Shown: positions 7,844-16,316 of the stretch, in pieces
Numbering within the stretch: the stretch's first letter is position 1
Layout: each line of letters opens with the position of its first letter
Assembly: GCA_965200885.1 (NCBI GenBank)
Contig: OZ241737.1
Location: 2,294,001 to 2,358,000 of the forward strand
DNA from: MPNP01 sp026710155
GTDB lineage: Bacteria; Pseudomonadota; Alphaproteobacteria; Rhodobacterales; Rhodobacteraceae
Reading direction: 5' to 3'
DNA: 64,000 nt
Made by a program: the position numbers and the translations under genes
The notes under the pieces: model-generated
What the model saw: the letters and a program-made list of their open reading frames with translations, nothing else
What the model was told of the DNA's origin: nothing
Databases searched by the model: none

Positions 7844-8402
7844 GGGGCTTATAAAGACGGGTTGACAAACACATTCAAGAATCTGATTCGGGAAAATGAA
7901 CTTGATTCTTCCCCCGCCCGATCCGAATAATCTCGCCTGATGAAACCTAGAGATGTTGTAGATATCCGGATTGGAACCCAGTTGAACAACACCTCCATGG
8001 TCATGACGGGGGTATCAAGCCATCCGACGGTCACAATCAATGCAACCCCGAACCGGATTCCATTGCTATGAGCCAAGGCGCTGTGGATGTCATGTCCATT
8101 CGGTCTTGGGCAGGGGGTTCATTGTTTTGTTGCAGCGTCGAAAACGCCGGATGTTATGACAAGGCAGCTGTTCCACGCATGGAAGAAGAGGCAGGGAATT
8201 CTCGCGGCCTCCCAATCGGGAAGGGGACATGCCATTCCGGGGCTTCGGAAGGCGGTTCTTGAAATCAGCCACCCTCCATCGAGGAACAGGCGGGGATTAC
8301 AGGAAAACTGGATTGATGGCAGGAATTGAGGCAGAGGCAGTTTGAATGTCATCTTGGCAAACTGGTGGATTGATTCGTTGTCAACCCGTCTTTACAAGCC
8401 CC
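7844..8402. mobile_element. 559-bp non-autonomous transposon (MITE) with 25-bp inverted repeats and 8-bp target duplication
   Basis: The ends are near-perfect inverted repeats: GGGGCTTATAAAGACGGG at the left and, in reverse complement, GGGGCTTGTAAAGACGGG at the right. They continue to 25 bp with one mismatch. The direct repeat AATATAAA flanks both sides exactly (7836-7843 and 8403-8410). End sequence and 8-bp duplication fit the IS1595/IS1016 group. No transposase is encoded; the interior is GC-rich and includes the 40-bp repeat shared with 3573-3613. It lies 27 bp after the stop of the C1 operon's last gene. Confidence 0.92.
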
Positions 8403-8429
8403 AATATAAAACTGAAATTTAAAATTTTA

Positions 8430-10469
8430 TTACCTGTTGCGTTGCCTTCTTTGTCTTCTTTTACCTGCTCCGGCCAAATGATTGCTGTCAGGTAGATTGA
8501 CGATCCTGTTTAACTCTGGGAAATCATCCACGGCATGGGGAATTGCATTCGCATTAACGAAATGTTCCTGGAATTTGAGCTCAACTGCTGTTTCGATCTT
8601 TTCAATCTGGAAAACGGTCTTTTCAATTTCCCTTCTTGCTTCAAGGTTGCACAATCCAATTCTGGCTCCTGTTCCTGCAGCATTACCAGAAGAAACGACC
8701 TTATCCAATTGGCAATCAGGGATCATTCCCAATACCATCGCGTGTTTGGTGGAGATATGCGATCCGAAAGCACCGGCCAGAACAATGCGGTCAACCTTGC
8801 TGGCACCATATTTTTCCATCAAAAGCTTGGTTCCTGCATAAAGCGCAGACTTGGCAAGTTGTATTGCGCGGACATCATTCTGTGTTACCATTATGGGGGG
8901 AGCACCGGTTTCGGCATCCTCATAAAGGACATATGAATAGGTTCTGCCATCTGCTACAATACGGTTGGAACAAAGTGCTTCAGGGGAACCAATCAGACCG
9001 GAGGTATCAATTATTCCTGCCATCCGCATCTCGGCAATTGCTTCGATAATACCAGAACCACAAATGCCATTGACACCCGTGTTCACTACAACATCCTGAA
9101 ATCCTTTCTCATCTGACCACAAAGCACTTCCAATTACCCGAAAACGGGGTATTTTCGTCTCAGGATCAATAGAGACCCTTTCAATTGACCCAGGTGATGC
9201 TCTTTGGCCAGAAGATATTTGTGCACCTTCAAATGCCGGACCGGTCGGGGAAGAACAAGCCAAAACCCTTGTTTTGTCACCAAATATGATTTCGGCATTG
9301 GTTCCAACATCCACTACCAGTACCTTGTCATCTGATTTTTGTGGTTCCTCGGACAGGATTACTCCTGCCGCATCAGCCCCGACATGACCGGCGACGCAAG
9401 GGAACAGGTAAATGGGAGTAGAATATTCAAGTGAATCCAGGCCAAGATCAGAAGCAATGAGGTTCAAGGATGAGGATATGGCCAGGGCAAATGGCGCTTG
9501 ACCCAATTCTACGGGGTCAATCCCGAGCAAAAGGTGATGCATGACAGGATTACATACAATGACCACATCCAAAACAGAATTCAAGGAGATATTGTTGTTT
9601 TCGGCGATGGTCCCGAATACTGTATTCAAACCTTCACGAACAGCGTCGGTTAGTTCCTTGTCACCTCCGGCATTCATCATTGAGTAGGAAACTCGGCTCA
9701 TCAGGTCCTCACCAAACCTGATTTGAGGATTCATTATACCTGCCGAATCCAGTACTGATCCATCCCTTAGGTTACATAGATGTACTGCTATGGTGGTTGA
9801 ACCCAGATCAATGGCTAGACCGAATACAGGCTCTTCATGAAACCCGCTCCATACCCTTGTTATTTTCAACTCCCCATTGTGATGATTTTCCCAAATAGCA
9901 AGTGTTATATCGAAATCATCCTTTCTGAGAATTTGCTGGAGAATTCTTAACTGACTAGTGCAAATACCCACATTTTCGATATTCCATTGCTCCTTCAATG
10001 AATTACGGACCCGTTCGAGATCTCCTTCAGGCTTATGCATGTCCGGTTTTTGAACCTCAACATAATACAGGCGAGTGGAAGGATCCATGGTTACAGGACG
10101 TGCATCCGCAGCCTTTCTTACAACCTGCTTGTGTACTTGGGATTCCGGTGGGACATCAACAATAATATCGGCCAGGATTTGAGCCTGACACCCCAGACGT
10201 CGACCGGTCTTTAAACCTCTGACCCGATCATACCTTTCTTCAATGGCATTCCATTCTGATAGTGATTTTTCGGATGATTCAATCTGGTACTTGGGAAAGG
10301 AACCGTAAGAAGGTGTAATCTGGCATCTTGAACAAATTCCCCGCCCTCCACAAACACTGTCCAGATCAACACCCAACTTTCGGGCTGCCTGCAATACAGG
10401 CGTACCTACAGGAAATCTTCCCCTTTTTCCTGAAGGAGAAAAAACTATCAAAGGATCTGGGCTGGTCAC
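8430..10469 (-). CDS. Corrinoid-protein reductive activator, [2Fe-2S]/ASKHA domain (DUF4445)
   Basis: The 679-residue protein begins with a plant-type ferredoxin domain (cysteines in CGGRGICSRC around residues 40-50 and a later GCQA). A linker follows, then an ASKHA ATPase domain with GLAIDLGSTTIAVHL near residue 215, VVDVGTNAEI near residue 390 and GICGSGIIEAIAEM. This is the RACo/RamA type that returns the inactive Co(II) corrinoid of methyltransferase systems to Co(I), using ATP and an iron-sulfur electron. It is last in a four-gene operon with a methyltetrahydrofolate methyltransferase and a MetF-like protein. A basic tail rich in Arg and Gln is unusual. The start is GTG. A corrinoid protein gene is absent here. 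Confidence 0.88.
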   Translation of the reverse strand: MTSPDPLIVFSPSGKRGRFPVGTPVLQAARKLGVDLDSVCGGRGICSRCQITPSYGSFPKYQIESSEKSLSEWNAIEERYDRVRGLKTGRRLGCQAQILADIIVDVPPESQVHKQVVRKAADARPVTMDPSTRLYYVEVQKPDMHKPEGDLERVRNSLKEQWNIENVGICTSQLRILQQILRKDDFDITLAIWENHHNGELKITRVWSGFHEEPVFGLAIDLGSTTIAVHLCNLRDGSVLDSAGIMNPQIRFGEDLMSRVSYSMMNAGGDKELTDAVREGLNTVFGTIAENNNISLNSVLDVVIVCNPVMHHLLLGIDPVELGQAPFALAISSSLNLIASDLGLDSLEYSTPIYLFPCVAGHVGADAAGVILSEEPQKSDDKVLVVDVGTNAEIIFGDKTRVLACSSPTGPAFEGAQISSGQRASPGSIERVSIDPETKIPRFRVIGSALWSDEKGFQDVVVNTGVNGICGSGIIEAIAEMRMAGIIDTSGLIGSPEALCSNRIVADGRTYSYVLYEDAETGAPPIMVTQNDVRAIQLAKSALYAGTKLLMEKYGASKVDRIVLAGAFGSHISTKHAMVLGMIPDCQLDKVVSSGNAAGTGARIGLCNLEARREIEKTVFQIEKIETAVELKFQEHFVNANAIPHAVDDFPELNRIVNLPDSNHLAGAGKRRQRRQRNR

Positions 10470-10514
10470 TGTTTCAATTTTTGAAATAGAAGAGGGCGCT
10501 GGACGTCCCCGTTA

Positions 10515-11435
10515 CTAAGTTCTACTCCTTCGTCGTCTTCTCCTGACACGCATGGTGTTTTCATCCCTATCCTTTGGTGCATTGAACTTGATCCACTCCG
10601 AACCGTTGGAATCCCTTCCTGTCAACAGGTTTGCGGCCCGAATGGCATCCATTTCCAATTGTCTGGTAGGGTTCATTATGGCAGAAGTTAATCCGGATGC
10701 TATCGCCATTGGCAGGAATGTGGAATTGATTGAATGCCTGTTCGGCAAACCGAAAGAAATATTTGATGCGCCACAGGTCGTATTCACATGCAATTCCTCC
10801 TGCAACCTTCGAACCAGACGGAAAACCTGATTGCCTGCCGTGGCCATGGCACCAATGGGCATTACCAGAGGATCCACGACTATATCATTGGATGGAATAC
10901 CCAAATCGGAAGCTCTTTCGACAATCTTCTTGGCCACTGCAAAACGAACATCGGGATCAGTTGAAATGCCGGTATCATCATTCGATATGGCCACCACGGG
11001 CACATTGTATTTCCTGACAAGAGGTAGAATTTGTTCCAGCCTTTCTTCCTCCCCGGTTACAGAATTGACCAGAGGTCTGCCCTCACAAACCTCCAATCCA
11101 GCTGCCAGTGCCTCAGGTACAGAACTGTCGATGCATATTGGAACATCAACCAGACCTTGAACCAGTTTTATCAATTTCTTGAGTAGGGGAGGCTCGGTTT
11201 CATTGGGATTGGGATTCGAATTATATACAACCCCTGCGTTAACATCCAGCATGTTTGCACCACATTCAACCTGTTGAATGGCATCCTTCTCGACGGTGGA
11301 AAAATTGCCGGTTTCCAATTCCGCAGCCAATAATTTTCTGCCTGTCGGGTTTATTCGTTCACCAATCACACAAAAGGGTTCCTCAAAACCGATGATGGTT
11401 GATCTGGTTTTGGATTCTACGACTGTTCTTTGCAA
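10515..11435 (-). CDS. Methyltetrahydrofolate:corrinoid methyltransferase (pterin-binding domain)
   Basis: The 306-residue TIM-barrel protein belongs to the dihydropteroate synthase/MeTr family, which moves a methyl group between tetrahydrofolate and a corrinoid protein. Visible motifs are CVIGERINPTGRKLL at the N-terminus, ANMLDVNAGVVYNSNPNE-like pterin contacts, VPICIDSSVPEAL, NSVTGEEERL and GASNISFGLPNR near residue 220. A basic tail (RVRRRRRRSRT) ends the protein, and a similar basic tail ends the neighbouring activator. TTG at 11435 is chosen because GGAGGAA lies four bases upstream. In this operon it probably feeds or drains methyl groups from demethylation of methylated amines, but the substrate methyltransferase is not in the window. 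Confidence 0.88.
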   Translation of the reverse strand: MQRTVVESKTRSTIIGFEEPFCVIGERINPTGRKLLAAELETGNFSTVEKDAIQQVECGANMLDVNAGVVYNSNPNPNETEPPLLKKLIKLVQGLVDVPICIDSSVPEALAAGLEVCEGRPLVNSVTGEEERLEQILPLVRKYNVPVVAISNDDTGISTDPDVRFAVAKKIVERASDLGIPSNDIVVDPLVMPIGAMATAGNQVFRLVRRLQEELHVNTTCGASNISFGLPNRHSINSTFLPMAIASGLTSAIMNPTRQLEMDAIRAANLLTGRDSNGSEWIKFNAPKDRDENTMRVRRRRRRSRT

Positions 11436-11462
11436 CTATTCCTCCCACATACAAAGAAAAAT

Positions 11463-12329
11463 TCACTGATTCTCCATTATCCATTTAGAAGTAGCTTTAA
11501 TACCCCCCAGAGGGAAAAAATGTATTCCACTGATTTGACTGTTTGGTTGCGATGTTAGAATATCATTCAATTGCCGCATAACTTCGGTCGGCTCGTAAGG
11601 AACCAGTAATTTGGAAATGTCCCTGGCCCGTTTTTTCAGAACTTTCATGGATGGTCCCACACCGCAGGCAAGTGAGAATTTGATCAGTGTCTGCAATTTA
11701 GTGGGTCCTGCCACACCAATGTAAACGGGAAGATCAATACCCATCTCACCAATTCTTCTAACCCAGTTGATGACCGCTTTGCCATCAAATGAAAATTGCG
11801 TTGCCAGAGCAACACTGGCATCTGTCACATTTGAATACTCTTGCTTGAAGAGCAATGCCTTGTCAACATTTTCGGTCCCGCCATTCCTGTCAATATCATT
11901 ATTGCCTTCTGGATGGCCTGCAAAATGCAGGTTCTTGAAATTGTATTTATCAAACAAACCGGTTTTCAATAATGCCATGGAGCTGTCAAAATCCCCACAT
12001 ACTTCCTTGGCGCCTCCAGCAAGAATCAAGGCAGAATCCACCCCTGCATCATTCCTGTACATCTTCAGGATAGTGGACAACTCATCAGTGTTGCTTATGG
12101 TTCTGGCCGTGATATGGGGCATGGTTGAAAAACCCTCATTGTTGAGTCTTTTGGCCGTATCTACCATTTCATTGATCGGGGTTCCCTCGATGTGGGCAAT
12201 ATAGATCAAGGTATCCTGATGAAAAAACTGCCTGAAATCACTAATCTTGGCCGCTGTCCTAGGCATGACCTCAAGGGAATATCCCTTTAGCAATTCATTC
12301 AATCCGGAAGTTAGAACTTGGTTTGCCAC
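11463..12329 (-). CDS. Methylenetetrahydrofolate reductase-like protein
   Basis: The protein (about 288 residues) has the MetF TIM-barrel pattern: LEVMPRTAAKI at the N-terminus, MPHITARTISN for the folate-proximal strand, ALILAGGAKEV and FAGHPEGNND for the FAD region, and VYIGVAGPTKLQTL near the end. It diverges from biosynthetic MetF and is the version found beside corrinoid methyltransferase genes, where it likely oxidises methyl-THF to methylene-THF. I prefer the GTG at 12329 because GGGAG sits nine bases upstream; a TTG at 12347 is the longer alternative. It is 27 bp from the methyltransferase gene and in the same operon. Confidence 0.82.
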   Translation of the reverse strand: MANQVLTSGLNELLKGYSLEVMPRTAAKISDFRQFFHQDTLIYIAHIEGTPINEMVDTAKRLNNEGFSTMPHITARTISNTDELSTILKMYRNDAGVDSALILAGGAKEVCGDFDSSMALLKTGLFDKYNFKNLHFAGHPEGNNDIDRNGGTENVDKALLFKQEYSNVTDASVALATQFSFDGKAVINWVRRIGEMGIDLPVYIGVAGPTKLQTLIKFSLACGVGPSMKVLKKRARDISKLLVPYEPTEVMRQLNDILTSQPNSQISGIHFFPLGGIKATSKWIMENQ

Positions 12330-12373
12330 CTTTAAAATCTCCCACAAATCGTTTCAAGAGTATTCAAATTGCC

Positions 12374-12679
12374 CTAATCTGAATTTTCCCAGCCGTCATT
12401 TGCAATTAAAACCTTCAATTTTTCATTATCAAAACCATCTTCAATATCAGTGGCCATTTTGCGGGCAATTTCATCAGGGGCGCCATCCATATATCCCATC
12501 GATGATTTACGCCATTCGGCCAGATAATCATCAGTACCTACCATTTCGGTTTTCATGGCACATCGATCTATTGCTTGTTCAAACCTTTCGGCAAGTTGTA
12601 CCTTGCTGGCCTGACGGCCTTTACCTACTATTACTTGGGCAGGTATGTCCCGCCAGTAAACTATCAAGACCTCAGGCAT
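12374..12679 (-). CDS. Small conserved 'virulence factor' family protein (PF13769-like)
   Basis: The 101-residue protein (VLIVYWRDIPAQVIVGKGRQ near the N-terminus, then a helix-rich C-terminal half) matches the small proteins annotated as 'virulence factor' that occur beside MetF-like and methyl-THF methyltransferase genes in alphaproteobacteria. The name is historical and no virulence role is implied. It is the first gene of the C1 operon, 44 bp before the MetF-like gene. Its biochemical function is not known to me; position suggests a role in folate-linked methyl transfer. Confidence 0.75.
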   Translation of the reverse strand: MPEVLIVYWRDIPAQVIVGKGRQASKVQLAERFEQAIDRCAMKTEMVGTDDYLAEWRKSSMGYMDGAPDEIARKMATDIEDGFDNEKLKVLIANDGWENSD

Positions 12680-12798
12680 AAATTCTCCCGAATAAAATAT
12701 ATCCCAACAATTTCAACCCAGAAATATATTGAAACAATTTCCCTATCAAAGTTGTTCTTACTAGAATTTCAATAAGCCAAGTTAACAAAAGTACAAAA

Positions 12799-13476
12799 AT
12801 GCGTGGAAAAAGAGATCTGCATATAAAGGTAAAGACTGCAAAGGGAAGGAAGTTGAGCTCAACCCGATGGTTGGAAAGGCAGTTGAACGACCCTTTTGTA
12901 AAACTTGCCAGGGAAGAGGGCTTTAAATCCCGGGCAGCCTACAAGTTAATTCAATTGGATGATAAATTCAGGTTTCTACATCCAGGCAAGGTCATTTTGG
13001 ATCTCGGATCGGCACCCGGTGGCTGGTCACAAGTCGCTGCCCAAAGGACCAATTCGGAAAACCTCAATAAAAACAATGATGTCGGAACTGTAATAGCATT
13101 GGATATCAATGACATGGATGTTATCCCGGGAGTTGTTTTCATCAAGACGGATATTTTTTCATTTAATCTTGACAAGCTTGAATTGCCCCAAAAAAGGGTT
13201 GATGTGGTTCTGTCGGATATGGCTGCGCCATCCACAGGTCATAAGCAGACCGATCATCTAATGATCATTTCACTTTGTGAAGAGGCATTTGGAATTGCCA
13301 GGGAATGTCTTGCCCAAGGTGGTGTATTCGTATCCAAGGTACTGGAGGGCGGTGCCGGATCTGAATTGCAAAAGGAGCTTAAAGCCAATTTTTTCATGGT
13401 CAAGACTGTCAAGCCGGATGCCAGCAGAAAAGACAGTTCCGAAAAGTATATTGTTGCCTTGGGATATAGAGGATAA
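12799..13476 (+). CDS. rlmE: 23S rRNA (uridine-2'-O)-methyltransferase
   Basis: The 225-residue enzyme methylates U2552 of 23S rRNA late in large-subunit assembly. It has the RrmJ/FtsJ features: an N-terminal arginine-rich lead, FKSRAAYKLIQLD with the first catalytic Lys, the SAM motif VILDLGSAPGGWSQVA near residue 70, DVVLSDMAAPSTGHKQTDH with the catalytic Asp, and GVFVSKVLEGG with the third catalytic Lys. Length is normal. It is divergent from the C1 operon and convergent with the downstream ATPase gene. Confidence 0.94.
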   Translation: MRGKRDLHIKVKTAKGRKLSSTRWLERQLNDPFVKLAREEGFKSRAAYKLIQLDDKFRFLHPGKVILDLGSAPGGWSQVAAQRTNSENLNKNNDVGTVIALDINDMDVIPGVVFIKTDIFSFNLDKLELPQKRVDVVLSDMAAPSTGHKQTDHLMIISLCEEAFGIARECLAQGGVFVSKVLEGGAGSELQKELKANFFMVKTVKPDASRKDSSEKYIVALGYRG

Positions 13477-13562
13477 GCCGAAAAAAGGTTTGTCCAAAAT
13501 TATCTATAAAAATGGGTTTTGCCTTTGATGGTAGGTAATTCCCCTGTTACCTTGCTTCACAA

Positions 13563-15143
13563 TCACATGTCAAAATCCGGTGACGGGTTGAAATCATTGT
13601 CATCTCCCCCTGAACCGGAAGGTGATTTGTCAGTTTTGTGGTCATCGGCAAGGTGGTTGGGTGTCGGGTTGTTCCCCTTCGCATCATTCATTGGTGAGGG
13701 GTCAAGCCTCGCACCTTCCTCGATCATGAACATGGCGAGCTTGCTCCAGTTGTTTTCCGAGGCTATCCTGAGAGGTGTGCGCCCCCAGGCATCCAGGCCG
13801 TTGATGTCATGCCCGAGATCCAGAAATTTCCTGAATGACTTGATGTCATTGGAACAGGCCAAGGCATGAAGGGGTGAACCCGTGGTGGCAACGGCATATG
13901 AATGCAGTGATGGTATTGGGCAATGATAGAAGGGAACCGGCAGGTCATGAATGACTTCAACAAACCCGTGGCGATGCAGAAAATCAAAATCCAGTTTTTG
14001 AAGTTCCGTGGCGGTGAACTCTTCCAGCCACCGAGATTCCTTGCGCTTTCCATTTATGATGACGGAAATTTCTCCCCCACTTCTTGGTTTTGATCCCATC
14101 TCGGCCATGATCTCGCCGATTATTTCCGGCCTTGCTTCAAACGATCCGAAGCTGGAATTGTAGTAGTCAACACGGTATTGTGTGGCCCGGTCCTTGACCG
14201 CAGGGACATCGACAGCCGAAAGTCTGCCTTCAGTTGCCATTAACTCATGCCCCAAAGCTGCCAGGGTATTCTCCACATGCTTGGGCCAGCCATCCACCCA
14301 TCCGCCTATTTCATCACCCCACTCGGAGGTCAGTCCGGGCGTGGACCTGACATGGAAATGATCAAGGAACTTCCCAAGGGATTCCTTCACCTCTTCCAGG
14401 GACAGCGGCTGCAAATGGTGTACGGCACCTCTTCCCAAGCGAGGGCTCACCGCTTCCATGAACACAGACTTGCTGTTGGACAGCCCGGCAAGCACCGGGA
14501 ATATCGGATAGCGATTGCTGCCGGTGTGAAGGCGATGAATGACCTTGGCCTGGTCAGACTGATTGTCGGACGGTATGCTTTGAATCTCATCGACCAGCAA
14601 GAGAATGGTGCAGTTCCTGGGAAATGTAAGTGTGCCCTCCGAGCTGCTGTCCCAGCCGACACCAGCCCCAAAGGCCGAAACGGAGGATATCTTGCGCAAG
14701 GCCATACCAACCTTCTCCCTGACCCTGGCAATGGTGATCTTGTTGTCGAGTTCACTTATCGTTTCCCGGATTCGTGTACCGAGATAGTTGAATGTCAGGT
14801 TGGCCGGGTCCGCTATCATGACCGGAATGGTCTTGTGATCTACAGTTTCATCATTCAGTTGGTCGATGCAGTTCTGCCTGATTTTCTCCAGCAGAGAGGT
14901 CTTGCCAATACCAGGGGGACCTTGGATGACCTGTGTTTCGCCACCTGCCGGATTGCTGCCGGGATCATTCAGATAATCCCGGCCGATTATTTTGCTTTTT
15001 TGATCCATCCTGTACTGGAGGTCTTTTCGTCCCGTGAAGAACGGATTGACTATCCTGTCCTCGCGAAACAAGAATTCTTGCAACCCTTCGGCATCAAATG
15101 ATTTGGCCATATTGTCAAAATCCCTACTATTTGCTGTCATCAT
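13563..15143 (-). CDS. P-loop ATPase (AAA16/STAND-like) with C-terminal ankyrin repeats
   Basis: About 526 residues. After NPFFTGRKDL comes a Walker A (QGPPGIGKTSL), a Walker B (CTILLLVDEIQS) and a sensor-like VLAGLSNSKS, typical of signal-transduction ATPases. The C-terminal third has about two ankyrin-type units (GSPLHALACSND, then DINGLDAWGRTPLRIASENN) and a disordered Asp/Ser/Gly-rich tail. I do not recognise a characterised homologue. Single-gene ATPases of this shape occur among antiphage and stress-response proteins, but that is inference. GC content is above that of its neighbours. Start options are ATG at 15143 or 15107; neither has a strong ribosome binding site. A second lone ATPase with an NPF...GRDDL lead lies at 23.8 kb. 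Confidence 0.75.
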   Translation of the reverse strand: MMTANSRDFDNMAKSFDAEGLQEFLFREDRIVNPFFTGRKDLQYRMDQKSKIIGRDYLNDPGSNPAGGETQVIQGPPGIGKTSLLEKIRQNCIDQLNDETVDHKTIPVMIADPANLTFNYLGTRIRETISELDNKITIARVREKVGMALRKISSVSAFGAGVGWDSSSEGTLTFPRNCTILLLVDEIQSIPSDNQSDQAKVIHRLHTGSNRYPIFPVLAGLSNSKSVFMEAVSPRLGRGAVHHLQPLSLEEVKESLGKFLDHFHVRSTPGLTSEWGDEIGGWVDGWPKHVENTLAALGHELMATEGRLSAVDVPAVKDRATQYRVDYYNSSFGSFEARPEIIGEIMAEMGSKPRSGGEISVIINGKRKESRWLEEFTATELQKLDFDFLHRHGFVEVIHDLPVPFYHCPIPSLHSYAVATTGSPLHALACSNDIKSFRKFLDLGHDINGLDAWGRTPLRIASENNWSKLAMFMIEEGARLDPSPMNDAKGNNPTPNHLADDHKTDKSPSGSGGDDNDFNPSPDFDM

Positions 15144-15435
15144 GCATGATTTGGCCTTGTTTGGTGAAAATAACAACTACTTTGTAAAATTGGATGTGGA
15201 CAACATGGAACGGTTCCAACGATCAATGGTATCGTCTGGTATGTGGACAGGGAAAGTACTGTGCTACATGTCACCTTCAAAATACATTGAAATAAGCGAA
15301 TCCCACCAAAAAGGACGAAGACCCAAAAAATATTACACATGAGACATTAGTATTGGCTGGAATAAGTATTAACTTAATCATCATAAAACCAATTGGATTA
15401 TCAATTTAAATTTTAATGTTACAGTAAGGAGAAAC

Positions 15436-16269
15436 ATGTCCAGAATAACATCAAGGAAAATTGGAGACTATAAAATCACCATAATGAACGATGGTGGTAC
15501 GGAATTTGGTTTTGACCTCTTCCCGGAAACAGAGGAAGAGGAAATCAGGAGCCTTCTGGGAAATTCAGAACAATCCGTTCTGCCAACCAGATTCAATGTA
15601 TGCCTGATTGAAACCGGAAAAGAAAATATCCTGGTGGATGCAGGTGTTGGAAGCGAGGTATTTGGTCCTGCTGCCGGGCATTTACCTGAAGCATTTGAGG
15701 AAACAGGTATCAAACCTGAACAAATAGACAAATTTGTTATTTCCCATTTGCACCCCGACCATATTTGTGGATCTTGGGACAGTAATGGGAATCCTGTATT
15801 TCAGAATGCTGAAGTGATTTTGACAGGGAAGGAATATAATTTCTGGACCAATGACAGCAATTTTGACTCCGCCGATGAATCATTGACTTCATGGCGCCCC
15901 ATGGCTCTGGATTTTGTAAAAATCTATGGTGACCGAATTAGCACAGTTGATACGACTGATGATATTGCATCAGGTGTTTCATTTCATGATTTGACTGGCC
16001 ACACCCCTGGCCATTGTGGAATACAGGTGGAGTCCGAAGGAGAGCAGTTCCTATATACATCCGATTTGCTTGTTATACCGGAAATACTGCTTCAAATTCC
16101 GGATGTTCCCTTTACGCTGGATGTGGATAGGGAAAAGGCGGCAAAAACAAGATTGACCTGTCTGGACATGCTGGCTACCGATAAAATATTATTTTCAGGA
16201 GGACATATTAGTGGACCCATAATCTGCAATATCGTATCTTCAAAAGATGGCTACCAGCTAGAAGGCTAG
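15436..16269 (+). CDS. Metallo-beta-lactamase-fold hydrolase
   Basis: The 277-residue protein has the binuclear metal site of the family: SHLHPDHICG near residue 105, a TGHTPGHCG motif near residue 190, a TSDLL aspartate near residue 215 and a final FSGGHISGP histidine. The N-terminal lead GDYKITIMNDG and the NVCLIETGKENILVDAG segment place it among the AttM/quorum-lactonase-like or general MBL hydrolases. The substrate cannot be told. AAGGAG lies seven bases before the ATG. It stands alone before recA. Confidence 0.88.
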   Translation: MSRITSRKIGDYKITIMNDGGTEFGFDLFPETEEEEIRSLLGNSEQSVLPTRFNVCLIETGKENILVDAGVGSEVFGPAAGHLPEAFEETGIKPEQIDKFVISHLHPDHICGSWDSNGNPVFQNAEVILTGKEYNFWTNDSNFDSADESLTSWRPMALDFVKIYGDRISTVDTTDDIASGVSFHDLTGHTPGHCGIQVESEGEQFLYTSDLLVIPEILLQIPDVPFTLDVDREKAAKTRLTCLDMLATDKILFSGGHISGPIICNIVSSKDGYQLEG

Positions 16270-16316
16270 CAATGGATCCAACCTGATTCTAACCACCAAT
16301 TTAAAGGAATATATCA

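Noticed and set aside
15034..15342. Plus-strand ORF of 102 codons upstream of the metallo-hydrolase
   Set aside because: It overlaps the well-supported ATPase gene on the other strand for a third of its length and has no family features.
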